The position numbers and the translations under genes were made by a program. This document shows positions 56,095 to 64,000 of a stretch of 64,000 nucleotides of DNA, piece by piece; within the stretch, counting starts at the first letter, position 1; each line of letters begins with the position of its first letter. The notes under the pieces were generated by a model that was not told the DNA's origin, did no database searches, and was given only the letters and a program-made list of their open reading frames with translations. Origin of the DNA: Candidatus Aminicenantota bacterium (GTDB lineage Bacteria > Acidobacteriota > Aminicenantia > Aminicenantales > Aminicenantaceae); assembly GCA_016927475.1 (NCBI GenBank), contig JAFGMO010000044.1, forward strand, positions 62,001 through 126,000, in the 5' to 3' direction.

Positions 56095-56142
56095 AACGGA
56101 AACGTTATCAATAATCTAGGGACTTTTCTTAGAGATAAAGCT

Positions 56143-57213
56143 TTATTTCCGGAGCAAGGTTACGGTCTCGAGAAAATCCGTGAAAGGAAACATATCCAGG
56201 GCGCTCATAGCGCCGACTGAATATCCGTTCTTCAACCAGATTTTCAAGTCGCGGACAAAGGTCTCCGGACAGCAGGAAACCAGGCAGACATACTCTGCAC
56301 CTATTTCCAGCATCTTCTCCACGGTTCCTTGGGAACACCCCGATCGCGGAGGATCGACGACCAGGCAATCGACGGACTCAACCGTTTTTTTATTGAGAAA
56401 ACCGGAAACATCGCTACGAATAAAATACGTGTTATTCAGCCCCCATTGTTTGCTGTTCCACCGGGCGTATTCCACGGCGGAAGGACTATTATCGACACCC
56501 ATGATCTCCGAAAAAAACTTGGCTGAAAAAAGGGAAAAAAGGCCGACGCCGCAGTAAAGGTCCAACAAACCGCGATTACAGGCTTGAGAAAAACTTTCGA
56601 TCACGACTTCGATCAACCGCGGAGTCAGAACCGAATGGGATTGAAAAAAGGTATCATAAGGAGCGGAAATCTCACATCCCAGTATGCGGTGAGACAATGC
56701 CCTCTCACCGATCACCTTATGTTGAGAGGGGATAACCACACCCACAAGGCCCTTCACGCTTTCTAACAGCAAACGAACCAGGGGCTCGAAGGATTTTTTT
56801 ATATCTTTTTTTACGGAGAGAACAACCAGAACATCCCTATGCCCGTGGGATAGACGCATCTCCAACCCATCGACGGGAAAAGCACGCTTTTCGGTCTCAA
56901 GAACAGCAACAATCTGCGGGACCATCTTCCGGCCCCGGGGAGGAAGGATCCACAATGCCTCCTCGTAGGGAACGGTTCCTTTCAAAGGATCGGTCCCTTC
57001 AACAAACAAACGTCCTTCCCTTTGAAAAATTTTATATTTGGCCCGAGTTCTGAATCCTTTCCCGACAAAAGATGTGAAAACTTCCGGCAGTGAAGCAGAG
57101 GAAACCAGCGGTTCCAGCATGCAGAGAAATGCCGACCTTTTTTTATCCAGGTGTTGTTTGTAATTACCTTCACGAAAACTCGAGAAAAATCCAGGTAAAA
57201 AACGGGTCTTCAT
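56143..57213 (-). CDS. RNA (uracil-5-)-methyltransferase of the TrmA/RumA family
   Basis: This 356-residue SAM enzyme methylates uracil C5 in rRNA or tRNA. The SAM motif is DLYCGVGLFS near residue 220, the catalytic Asp lies in VVDPPRSGCS near 288, and the nucleophile Cys is in VSCCPETFVRDL near 317; the usual N after the nucleophile Cys is a second Cys. FFQSHS precedes the SAM domain. The N-terminal TRAM domain and Fe-S cysteines of RumA are absent, so TrmA-like or a short RlmC/D form is likely. Target is open. Confidence 0.87.
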   Translation of the reverse strand: MKTRFLPGFFSSFREGNYKQHLDKKRSAFLCMLEPLVSSASLPEVFTSFVGKGFRTRAKYKIFQREGRLFVEGTDPLKGTVPYEEALWILPPRGRKMVPQIVAVLETEKRAFPVDGLEMRLSHGHRDVLVVLSVKKDIKKSFEPLVRLLLESVKGLVGVVIPSQHKVIGERALSHRILGCEISAPYDTFFQSHSVLTPRLIEVVIESFSQACNRGLLDLYCGVGLFSLFSAKFFSEIMGVDNSPSAVEYARWNSKQWGLNNTYFIRSDVSGFLNKKTVESVDCLVVDPPRSGCSQGTVEKMLEIGAEYVCLVSCCPETFVRDLKIWLKNGYSVGAMSALDMFPFTDFLETVTLLRK

Positions 57214-57292
57214 GCTGTTGCAGGTTTATTCAGTTTGACTTAACCTTTTGATTAATGATACTTAGAGAATAACATGATCGAGGGGAAAAATC

Positions 57293-60079
57293 ATGCAAGA
57301 AGACACGAGTAATAAAAACCTGTCAGGGGTAAAAATTTTTGTTTTTCTCTTTGTTTTTATAGGGCTGCTTTTTTTGGAAACATCCTGCAGAAAAAAAGCC
57401 GAAGAGCCGTCCGTACAACCGGAAAAAAGCGAGCGGGCCGGCTTGACCGATAAAAAAAGGGAAGACACATCACCGCTCATTCCTGCAAAAAAAGCTCAGG
57501 CGGAAAAACTGACTTTCCAGACTGTTCCCAAAGACGGCGAAAGCGTTTGGAAACTCGACGAGCCTCTCGTTATCTTTTTTTCTCAGGCTGTTTCAGCAGA
57601 GGATTTAGTTTTCAAGGTTTCACCCGACCCGGGAGGGTGGACAACTTCTTGGCAAGACGAAGGGAAACAGGCCGTTCTTCAGCATGCTCAGTCTTTTTTA
57701 CAGGGAAAAGTCTATGAATGGGAGATTGTTCTCAAATCCTTCAACAAAAAACAAACCGTCCGCTTCACGGCCTACGGTCCGACTTCTTTTGAATTGATCG
57801 ATGAGGATGAGAAAAAAGGGATACTGGACATGAATACGGCCTGGCCCCTTCGATTTCAGGCCCTTTTTGAACCCGGCCTTCTTCCAAAGGACTACCAGAG
57901 TCCGACGCCCGTTATAAGTGGAACTCCGATGCTGGTCCGTTTTTCCAGAATAAGATCACAACTCAAAAAAGAAACCTTGGACAAACTGAAGCCTTACCTC
58001 GTCAGGCCTATGCATCCGGAAAGCATTTTTTCACGCCGTTTGCTGGAGGATAAAGAGGAATTTCCATCAAAAGATACAGAACTTTCCGGAAAACTTTACG
58101 CCCAGCGCCCCATTCTCTCGGCTATTCTCAACCTTTGGATGCCTCCCGTCGACTGTCCACCGAAGATAAGAATTTGGGCCAGAAACGACGCAGCGGGAAA
58201 GGCCAAAGCCCAAGAGGTCTGCCAGGCCCTTAAAGACTATCAAATGTTTGAAAAATTCATTGATGTTATGGAAGCCGAGCCCCTTCCCGATGCCGGCGGA
58301 AAAACCGCAGAGGGCATGAATGAAAAAAACAAGAGGGAAAGGTTTATCATCGACACGGGCGGAAATGACAGCCTGGATATTTACATCGTCAAACCCCATC
58401 ATTTAAAGGACACGGATCCCGACTCCGGCAAGGTCGTTTATGCCTGTGGAATGTGCTGCGATGTTTACGACACAAGAATAACCCCGGCCCATATCCTTAT
58501 CAGGCAGGACTTAAGCGGAGACCAGCTCAAATCCACCCTGGCCCATGAACTGTTTCACGCCTTTCAGTTCGCTTTTGATTCCGATGAATCCTTGTGGTGG
58601 ATGGAGGGCACGGCGGTCTGGGCAACCGATTTTATCGGCCCCCATTGGAACAAAGAACACGTGTATGTCCCTCACGCTTTTGAATCCGGAACACATACCT
58701 TAAAGACCATAACCTCGGAAGACGGAAGGCATGAATACGGCATATATATCTTTCCTTATTATCTAGGTATGCCCAAAAAATTCGGCTTCAGGATTGTCGG
58801 CCAGATCTGGCGGGGATGCAAGGAAGAAACTAAAGCCCTGGAGGCGGTGGAAAACGTCCTGAGAGAAGATTTCAGAGAGGTTTTCCAAGATTTCGCCCTG
58901 CTCAACTACGACGACACATCAAACGCCATTCAAGAAGAATATCCCGAAACCCTTAACGTCATCAATTCTCACGGTGCCCGGGAAGAAAAAATATCAAAGG
59001 CGGGCCGGCATACCATCGAAAAAATCGAGGTGCCTCCCTTGGGAGCAACCTACATCAGAATCTACAACAGGATTCCCCAAGAGCAAAAAAAGCAACTCCC
59101 CCACATGCTCTTCGACCTCGAGCCATTGGCCATGATGGAAGAACTTACCGTCACTGCCCTCTTCGATCCGGAATTCGGGGAAGAACCCGAAGACTGGACG
59201 GGCATGGAGGAAAAATCGCTCTGTCTCAATTTTGATGATGACGATTTCAACTATCTCATTCTGGTGATTGCCAACCATGCCCGGGATTTTCCTGTTTTCA
59301 GCACCTTTGACATCGAGGTTAACGCCGACCGCTGTCTGGAAGGGGATGCCGTCGGAAAGGTTACGTACAGACAAATCACAAAATCTTACTCGGATTACCA
59401 CAAAGACAATGTCTTAACCTGGAGCAAGGATGAAAATAATATCGAGGGGACCGTCTATGCCGCATTTTCTTATAAGGAATCCCAGTATGCGGAATCAACG
59501 GAAGAAATTACGGAGGTGTATGAAGTGAAATCATGGGAGATCGTCTCCATTCAAGGCATCTTTACGGACTACAGGTTCAATGAATCCCAGACGCCCGGAT
59601 ACCCCAATTATCAAAAAAACATTTACGATTACAGAGCCCATGGGGCTATGCCGCTGGACATGGAATCAAGTGATGTCATCGGGAACCTGGAAATCGTATT
59701 CGACGCTCAAACGGGAAAAGCGAAGGCGGTAAGATTTCCTAATTTTGTGGCGCCACACAGGTGGAAAGGCAGCTGGGAGGAGACCCACGTTTCAAGAAGC
59801 GGCACCCGAAAAGATGGAGGTGCCATCGACCAGAAGGGAATCATTTTGAGATTGAGCAACTGGGTCGGCGACAGCTCTTCCATTGTCCAAGGCGGTTACC
59901 TCGCCGGTTGCAGGGTCAGAAAAGGGGAAAGTGGTTCGGAGTTCAGCGGTGAAGCCAAACACGTAACCATCAATTCCCGGGAACCCATCGATAGCGGTAC
60001 AAAAACAAACTACCAGCAGCTTCAAACCTCATGGACCCTTAAAAGGAATATCAAGAAAAAAAAGCAGGCGGACAAATAG
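57293..60079 (+). CDS. Large secreted zinc metallopeptidase-like protein
   Basis: This 928-residue protein has a membrane-spanning or lipoprotein-like leader (FVFLFVFIGLLFLETSC), a Lys/Glu-rich linker, an Ig-like N-terminal domain and a gluzincin-type motif HELFHAFQ near residue 420 with the third ligand in WMEGTAVW about 20 residues later. The C-terminal half is beta-rich. It likely digests proteins outside the inner membrane. The lipobox is imperfect (Glu at -3). GAGGGG precedes the ATG; a TTGACT/GATACT promoter lies 30-60 bases upstream. I do not recognise the whole family. Confidence 0.78.
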   Translation: MQEDTSNKNLSGVKIFVFLFVFIGLLFLETSCRKKAEEPSVQPEKSERAGLTDKKREDTSPLIPAKKAQAEKLTFQTVPKDGESVWKLDEPLVIFFSQAVSAEDLVFKVSPDPGGWTTSWQDEGKQAVLQHAQSFLQGKVYEWEIVLKSFNKKQTVRFTAYGPTSFELIDEDEKKGILDMNTAWPLRFQALFEPGLLPKDYQSPTPVISGTPMLVRFSRIRSQLKKETLDKLKPYLVRPMHPESIFSRRLLEDKEEFPSKDTELSGKLYAQRPILSAILNLWMPPVDCPPKIRIWARNDAAGKAKAQEVCQALKDYQMFEKFIDVMEAEPLPDAGGKTAEGMNEKNKRERFIIDTGGNDSLDIYIVKPHHLKDTDPDSGKVVYACGMCCDVYDTRITPAHILIRQDLSGDQLKSTLAHELFHAFQFAFDSDESLWWMEGTAVWATDFIGPHWNKEHVYVPHAFESGTHTLKTITSEDGRHEYGIYIFPYYLGMPKKFGFRIVGQIWRGCKEETKALEAVENVLREDFREVFQDFALLNYDDTSNAIQEEYPETLNVINSHGAREEKISKAGRHTIEKIEVPPLGATYIRIYNRIPQEQKKQLPHMLFDLEPLAMMEELTVTALFDPEFGEEPEDWTGMEEKSLCLNFDDDDFNYLILVIANHARDFPVFSTFDIEVNADRCLEGDAVGKVTYRQITKSYSDYHKDNVLTWSKDENNIEGTVYAAFSYKESQYAESTEEITEVYEVKSWEIVSIQGIFTDYRFNESQTPGYPNYQKNIYDYRAHGAMPLDMESSDVIGNLEIVFDAQTGKAKAVRFPNFVAPHRWKGSWEETHVSRSGTRKDGGAIDQKGIILRLSNWVGDSSSIVQGGYLAGCRVRKGESGSEFSGEAKHVTINSREPIDSGTKTNYQQLQTSWTLKRNIKKKKQADK

Positions 60080-60094
60080 CCTGGATTTTTAAGG

Positions 60095-60859
60095 TTAAAC
60101 GCTTTCGCTCTTTTCGAAAAAATAAGCCCCGAGAAAGATCATCACGAAGGTAAATCCGAGAAGGACGGCTAGGTTAAACAGGAGCGAAAATGAGGAAACG
60201 CCGATCAACGCCCCCCTCAGACCGTCTACACCATAGGATAAGGGATCGATGTAGGATAAAACCCGCAACCAGACAGGAAAATTTTCCAGAGGATAAAGAG
60301 CTCCTGAGAGAAAAAACAGGGGAAAAATGACAAAATTCATGATAATGCCGAAACCCTGCATATCTTTCATCTTGGAAGCGAAAATCAGCCCCAGTCCGAT
60401 GAAGGTGACCGCAATAAACAGCATAAAAACGACGGCCAAAAGGAACGCTGTCGCCGAGTGAACCTTAAATCCCAAAAAAACAGAGATCCCTAGGAGAAGC
60501 ATGCCTTGAATAAGGGCCGTGGTCATCCCACCGGCAATCCTTCCTATCACAATAGAAATGCGATCGACGGGTGCAACCATGATTTCCTTGAGAAAACCGA
60601 ACTCGCGGTCCCAAAGGACGGAGAGTCCGGCAAAGGTCGATGAGAAAAGCATGCTCATACCGATAATACCGGGCACGAGGAACTGGATGTATTCAACGCC
60701 CCCCTTCATCCCCGGGACCATCATCCGGTTAAAGCCCAGGCCGAGAAACGCCAAGAAAAAAAGAGGCATGGCCAGGGCCCCTATAATCCGCGATTTCGCC
60801 CTCATGAAGCGTTTCATTTCTCTGAGCCAGAGGACATAGACCGCGGTCGGATTGATCAT
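60095..60859 (-). CDS. ABC-2 type permease (DrrB-like)
   Basis: This 254-residue membrane protein has six helices and the ABC-2 pattern: RFMRAKSRIIGALAMPLFFLAFLG near the start, FSSTFAGLSVLWDREFGFLKEIMVAPV in the middle and PLSYGVDGLRG near 230. It pairs with the ATPase whose stop overlaps its ATG (60856-60859). The pair exports a hydrophobic compound or polymer; DrrAB-like pairs give drug resistance. Convergent to the metallopeptidase with a 15-base gap. Confidence 0.92.
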   Translation of the reverse strand: MINPTAVYVLWLREMKRFMRAKSRIIGALAMPLFFLAFLGLGFNRMMVPGMKGGVEYIQFLVPGIIGMSMLFSSTFAGLSVLWDREFGFLKEIMVAPVDRISIVIGRIAGGMTTALIQGMLLLGISVFLGFKVHSATAFLLAVVFMLFIAVTFIGLGLIFASKMKDMQGFGIIMNFVIFPLFFLSGALYPLENFPVWLRVLSYIDPLSYGVDGLRGALIGVSSFSLLFNLAVLLGFTFVMIFLGAYFFEKSESV

Positions 60860-61854
60860 CCCCTTCTCCTGCTTCTGCGGTGGATCATTTCCCGCTTGCG
60901 CTCATTCCGTCCCGCTTCCTGGTCGCGGATACCCCTTCCCGTAAAATGAAGAAAAACATCCTCCAGGCTGGGTTTGTGCAGGTTGACGCATGTCACTTCA
61001 CTCCCGGATTCTTGGGCCACAGCGATGAGTTCCGGAATACGCCTCTCCCCTTTTTCCATGGTCAGGCTGAGGACGCTTCCGTGCCGGACCGCATACTTTA
61101 TTCCACGTAAGCTGCCCAGTCTGCGCTCGACCTCATCCTCATGACCTTCAATCTCGAGGGATACGACATCCCCTCCCAAAATATCCTTGAGGTTTTCCGG
61201 TGTATCCAGAGCTACAAATCCGCCGTGGTCCATGATGGCGATCCGGTCGCAAAGATAGTCCGCCTCCTCCATGTAGTGAGTTGTCAAAATGATGGTCACC
61301 TTTTGCTTCCTGTTGAGACTCTTTATGTAGTCCCAAATGTGCCGTCTTGTCTGAGCATCAAGTCCTAGGGTCGGCTCATCCAGAAAAAGCACGCGGGGAA
61401 AATGGATCAGGCCCCGGGCGATTTCCAGCCTGCGTTTCATCCCGCCCGAATATTTTTCCACCAGCGTACCGGATTTATCGGTCAGCTCAACCAGCTCCAA
61501 AACCTCTTTGATCCGTGCTTTCCGCATTTCCTTGTCCAGACCGTACATCATTGCGTGAAAATCGAGATTCTCTTTACCGGTAAGTTTGTTGTCCAGGGCC
61601 GGCTCCTGAAAAACAACTCCGATACTTCGCCGGACCTTGTCCCGGCGGAGGTCTATCCTATTTCCGGAAACAAAACCGGTTCCCGATGTGGGTTTGAGAA
61701 GAGTGGCCAGCATATTGATGGTCGTCGTTTTCCCCGCTCCGTTGGGTCCCAGCAAACCAAAAAGCTCCCCCTCATTAACGGAAAAGCTGATGTGATCCAC
61801 GGCTTTAAATCCGTTAAAGGTTTTTGTCAGATCTTTTACGTCTATGGCCAGCAT
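60856..61854 (-). CDS. ABC transporter ATPase (DrrA-like)
   Basis: This 332-residue ATPase has Walker A GPNGAGKTT near residue 38, signature YSGGMKRRL near 135, Walker B VLFLDEPTLGLD near 155 and the switch His in TTHYMEE. The C-terminal 90 residues match the DrrA extension and end in basic RRSRRRG. MLAIDVKDLTK at 61854 is the best start; an ATG at 61878 is possible. It leads the two-gene exporter operon. Confidence 0.92.
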   Translation of the reverse strand: MLAIDVKDLTKTFNGFKAVDHISFSVNEGELFGLLGPNGAGKTTTINMLATLLKPTSGTGFVSGNRIDLRRDKVRRSIGVVFQEPALDNKLTGKENLDFHAMMYGLDKEMRKARIKEVLELVELTDKSGTLVEKYSGGMKRRLEIARGLIHFPRVLFLDEPTLGLDAQTRRHIWDYIKSLNRKQKVTIILTTHYMEEADYLCDRIAIMDHGGFVALDTPENLKDILGGDVVSLEIEGHEDEVERRLGSLRGIKYAVRHGSVLSLTMEKGERRIPELIAVAQESGSEVTCVNLHKPSLEDVFLHFTGRGIRDQEAGRNERKREMIHRRSRRRG

Positions 61855-62025
61855 TTTTTCCAACCGTTTACCATACAATAAAATTTTATTTTCGTCACCA
61901 TAAAGATTATTTGAGGCTCCCCCACTTTATGAAAAATATAGGCTCGCATGCTACAATAAAGATTATTCTCAATTATTTTCTAGGTAAAAATGCAGGTAAT
62001 TAAAACGGCATCTAAAGATATTTCT

Positions 62026-62117
62026 GTCATACTCCGGCTTGTCCGGAGTATCCAGTTCTCGACATGATAATTATTACCTCTAATCCTGGATCACCCGGAT
62101 GAACCGGGTGATGACGG
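62026..62117. repeat. Family-C palindromic intergenic repeat
   Basis: Two hairpins, ACTCCGG/CCGGAGT and CACCCGG/CCGGGTG, flank a short AT-rich centre, and the ends GTCAT/ATGAC and CCAG/CTGG also pair. Elements of this general type (a CTGGAT box next to a GGGTGATGACGG end) are common in many bacterial genomes. Confidence 0.7.
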
Positions 62118-62159
62118 TTGTTATTTTCTAAGTAATAATGCAGGCTCGCCTGCTTTATT

Positions 62160-62261
62160 CACGAGCCAAGCTTGCCGCAGATGCAAGGCGTCGATGGACG
62201 AAGCTGTACAACGTACCGCGAGTCCATCGCAACAAAACAGATCCGGTAAGATCGGCTCGCC
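62160..62261. repeat. Family-B palindromic element, inverted copy
   Basis: Read on the minus strand it matches the element at 54834-54935 along its length (TTGCGATGGACTCGCGG, then CAGCTTCGTCCATCGACGCC), with ends CGAGCC/GGCTCG. Both are about 102 bases. Confidence 0.78.
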
Positions 62262-62329
62262 TGAAAGGGAAATTCGGCCGGTCTTTTCTTGTCCTCATTA
62301 CCCCCGGCCGAATTTATGAATAACGCAGG

Positions 62330-62731
62330 CTAGTATAAGTCGGACTTTAATCCTGCTCTTTTCTTCCTGATTCCATCCCGCAAATTGGTAAAAACGGAAG
62401 CAGCAAGCGCCAGAAGAAGCAGCGACAGGGTCAGGATATCGACGGTCTTTGAAGGAAAAAGATGCCCCGTCAATTTATGGACAAGAAACTGTGTGTAGGA
62501 AGACTCGGTATCGATATAACCGAGCCGGCTTCTCACCTGCCAGTGCCAATCCGTACAGGGACAATAACCGTAACCGTAAAACAATCCCAGGATAAACCAA
62601 GATCCCAGAGTCAACAGGATAAGGATGAGGTTGGCTTTGCGAGTTTTTTTCCACATCCAGCCGAATAGGTTAAAAAGTATGATGCAGGAATGAAAAACAA
62701 AAAAATAAACATTGAGAATCCCGTCATACAT
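62330..62731 (-). CDS. DUF2784 membrane protein
   Basis: This 133-residue protein has four hydrophobic helices and the family motif WFILGLFYGYGYCPCTDWHW in the middle, with the NLFGWMWKKTR segment after the first helix. Function is unknown. The Cys-x-Cys pair and WHW are conserved in the family as I know it. No ribosome site is clear. It stands alone after the repeat-rich gap. Confidence 0.85.
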   Translation of the reverse strand: MYDGILNVYFFVFHSCIILFNLFGWMWKKTRKANLILILLTLGSWFILGLFYGYGYCPCTDWHWQVRSRLGYIDTESSYTQFLVHKLTGHLFPSKTVDILTLSLLLLALAASVFTNLRDGIRKKRAGLKSDLY

Positions 62732-62842
62732 CGGTCTTCTTTTCCTTTATACCCTTGACGGAACATTATACACCATCAGGCATCCGGCCGGCCAATCAGC
62801 AAAACAGACAGCCAAAAGAAAATCCTCAAAGAATATCGTATG

Positions 62843-63736
62843 TTATCGGAAGTTTTTTCCTTTATATGAAAGTTCCAGGCCTTCATGATACCCCGAAATC
62901 CGTGTTCGAAGCAAATCTTTCGCCAGGGAAATATCAAGCGATGAATCCCGGGGACGCGGCGCCTTCAAGGAAACATCTTTCATAGAAACCGACAGAATAA
63001 GGTCTTCGGAAAATCCGGAAATCCCGGCAAGTTCCCGTCCGAAGGTCAAACGGTCCACTCTCTCCGGCCCACCCAAGTGGATAAGGCCGGTAAACTCCCC
63101 TTCCGCCAGCTCCAAAAGCGACAAAGCCAGTTCATCAACCCTGATGGGCGTTCGATATTGATCCCGGAAAAGTCTGACGGGGATTCCTCTTCGAAGGTCA
63201 GCCAATATTTTTTCTGAAGCGGAATTCGATCCTGTAAACGGCCTGCCGTAAATGAGGGCCGCCCGGGCGATAACAAAATTCTCACAATTTTTTTCGATAC
63301 ACCTCTCCGCTTCGCACTTGCTCCTGCCGTAAACGCTTAAGGGGCCGGTTGTATCCTTTTCGCTGTAGTTCCCTCTTTTCCCATCAAAAACCATATCCGT
63401 AGAGAGGAAAATCAATCTCGTTTGCGCTTCTTGGCAAGCTCCCGCCAGGTTTTTTACCGCACCAGCATTGACCCGAAAGGCTTCGTCCGGATTTTCCTCA
63501 CAATAGTCCATACCGGCTAATGCGGCGCAGTGGATAACGGCCTCGGGCTGCATCTCGGTAACGACCCTTCGAACGGCATATCCCAACGTTATGTCCAGCG
63601 GAAAGGAACGGACACCCGGAAATTCAAGAGGACGGGTTCTGAAGGAGGCAAAAATTTCATTGATCCTGCCCTCGGCCGCGGCAAGGACACACCCGCCGAC
63701 AAAACCACTTGCACCAATAATCAGGATTTTCTTCAC
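62843..63736 (-). CDS. RmlD-like dTDP-4-dehydrorhamnose reductase family SDR
   Basis: This 297-residue Rossmann protein has IIGASGFVGG at the start, HCAALAGMDYCEENP, the active-site YGRSK (Tyr/Lys) and STDMVFDG, all typical of the RmlD branch. It probably reduces a nucleotide sugar or a related ketone. The GTG start at 63736 is chosen from the Rossmann motif; no good ribosome site exists, and the upstream gene ends at 63753. No other rhamnose gene is visible in the window. Confidence 0.85.
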   Translation of the reverse strand: MKKILIIGASGFVGGCVLAAAEGRINEIFASFRTRPLEFPGVRSFPLDITLGYAVRRVVTEMQPEAVIHCAALAGMDYCEENPDEAFRVNAGAVKNLAGACQEAQTRLIFLSTDMVFDGKRGNYSEKDTTGPLSVYGRSKCEAERCIEKNCENFVIARAALIYGRPFTGSNSASEKILADLRRGIPVRLFRDQYRTPIRVDELALSLLELAEGEFTGLIHLGGPERVDRLTFGRELAGISGFSEDLILSVSMKDVSLKAPRPRDSSLDISLAKDLLRTRISGYHEGLELSYKGKNFR

Positions 63737-63752
63737 GGTTTGAACAGAAAAT

Positions 63753-64000
63753 TCACTTTTTTTCCACCCGTTTTGATTCGGTGATTCCTCCCGGCTGGAT
63801 AAGCTCAAGGGCGGTAACATCTCCCTCGTCGTTCATCTTGAAATGAATCCGGAGGATCTTGACCTGCTTGAGAACAAACTCATCTCCCAGACTGGGCACG
63901 AGGTCATACTCCGGCTGCCCGGGAACGATAAGCGTCAGGCCGTTGCCCTTTAGGCTTATGCTCACCGTTTGGCCGGCGACGGTATAGTCTCCGACAAATT
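63753..64000 (-). CDS. C-terminal part of a DUF3471-type serine hydrolase or peptidase (partial)
   Basis: The visible 81 residues form one small beta domain: FVGDYTVAGQ, LTLIVPGQPEYDLVP, then FEMNDEGD-like strands and a basic end ESKRVEKK. This matches the terminal DUF3471-like domain found after beta-lactamase-family hydrolases. The 5' part lies outside the window. The frame is open to base 64000. Confidence 0.7.
   Translation of the reverse strand, partial: FVGDYTVAGQTVSISLKGNGLTLIVPGQPEYDLVPSLGDEFVLKQVKILRIHFKMNDEGDVTALELIQPGGITESKRVEKK

Larger units (their letters stand above)
61879..62329. other. Gene-free 451-base gap built from repeats
   Basis: The gap holds a family-C palindrome (62026-62117), a family-B element (62160-62261), the near-duplicate box TTATTTTCTARGTAAWAATG (about 61974 and 62121) and three GGCTCGC boxes (61941, 62143, 62254). 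No gene was recognised. Confidence 0.7.

Overview
The window looks like a compact chromosome segment of a diderm, probably anaerobic bacterium. TonB receptor, TolC and MlaC-like proteins point to an outer membrane. The mix of gene families (FtsX-type permease, DUF885 and S55-like secreted proteins, several amidohydrolases, free-standing GlnRS, omega subunit) resembles Acidobacteriota-related lineages such as Candidatus Aminicenantota. That placement is my inference from gene content; no rRNA is present. Base composition looks balanced over most of the window, with a clearly AT-rich island at about 50.9-53.0 kb.

Layout. 1-5.9 kb (minus): an alanine dehydrogenase-nuoE-nuoF-nuoG-like operon encoding an NADH-oxidising iron-sulfur flavoprotein module; the last gene leaves the window. 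6.0-9.4 kb (minus): MBL hydrolase, YtcJ-type amidohydrolase and a Ca2+/cation antiporter in one tight operon. 9.5-11.2 kb (plus): GHMP kinase and elongation factor P. 11.2-15.2 kb (minus): an S55/SpoIVB-like secreted protein followed by a secreted beta-propeller protein. 15.3-17.6 kb: a serine palmitoyltransferase-like enzyme divergent from an extended SDR, a possible sphingolipid gene pair. 17.8-24.3 kb: DsbD-N-like protein, FabH, DUF885, TatD, polyprenyl diphosphate synthase, CYTH protein and RpoZ. 24.4-36.6 kb: envelope region with TolC, MlaC-like, an RND/MMPL lipid exporter, a glycosyltransferase, a fused nucleotidyltransferase/CDP-alcohol phosphotransferase of the di-myo-inositol-phosphate type and an Asn-synthetase-like protein, facing a flippase, a transglutaminase-like protein and DUF350. 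36.8-50.4 kb: PhzF, GlnRS, TonB receptor, an amidohydrolase-TPR fusion in an operon with its own winged-helix regulator, serine hydrolase, alpha-L-fucosidase and an FtsX-type permease. 50.9-53.0 kb: a beta-barrel gene, a heavily decayed IS4-family transposase and tRNA-Lys(CTT). 53-64 kb: D-aminoacylase, RmuC, RNA m5U methyltransferase, a large secreted metallopeptidase, a DrrAB-like ABC exporter, DUF2784, an RmlD-like SDR and the end of a DUF3471-type protein.

The secreted peptidases, amidohydrolases, fucosidase and alanine dehydrogenase fit a cell that scavenges peptides and glycans and disposes of amino-acid electrons through NADH. The most unusual signals are: strong sigma-70-type promoters whose -10 box lies 7-10 nt from the start codon (predicted leaderless mRNAs); the reversed Ser/His order in the S55-like protein; the inositol-phosphate bifunctional enzyme inside a surface-polymer or lipid locus; a palindromic operator over the start point of the winged-helix operon; a family of about 100-bp palindromic intergenic elements, one copy interrupted by a second repeat type; and the transposase fossil.
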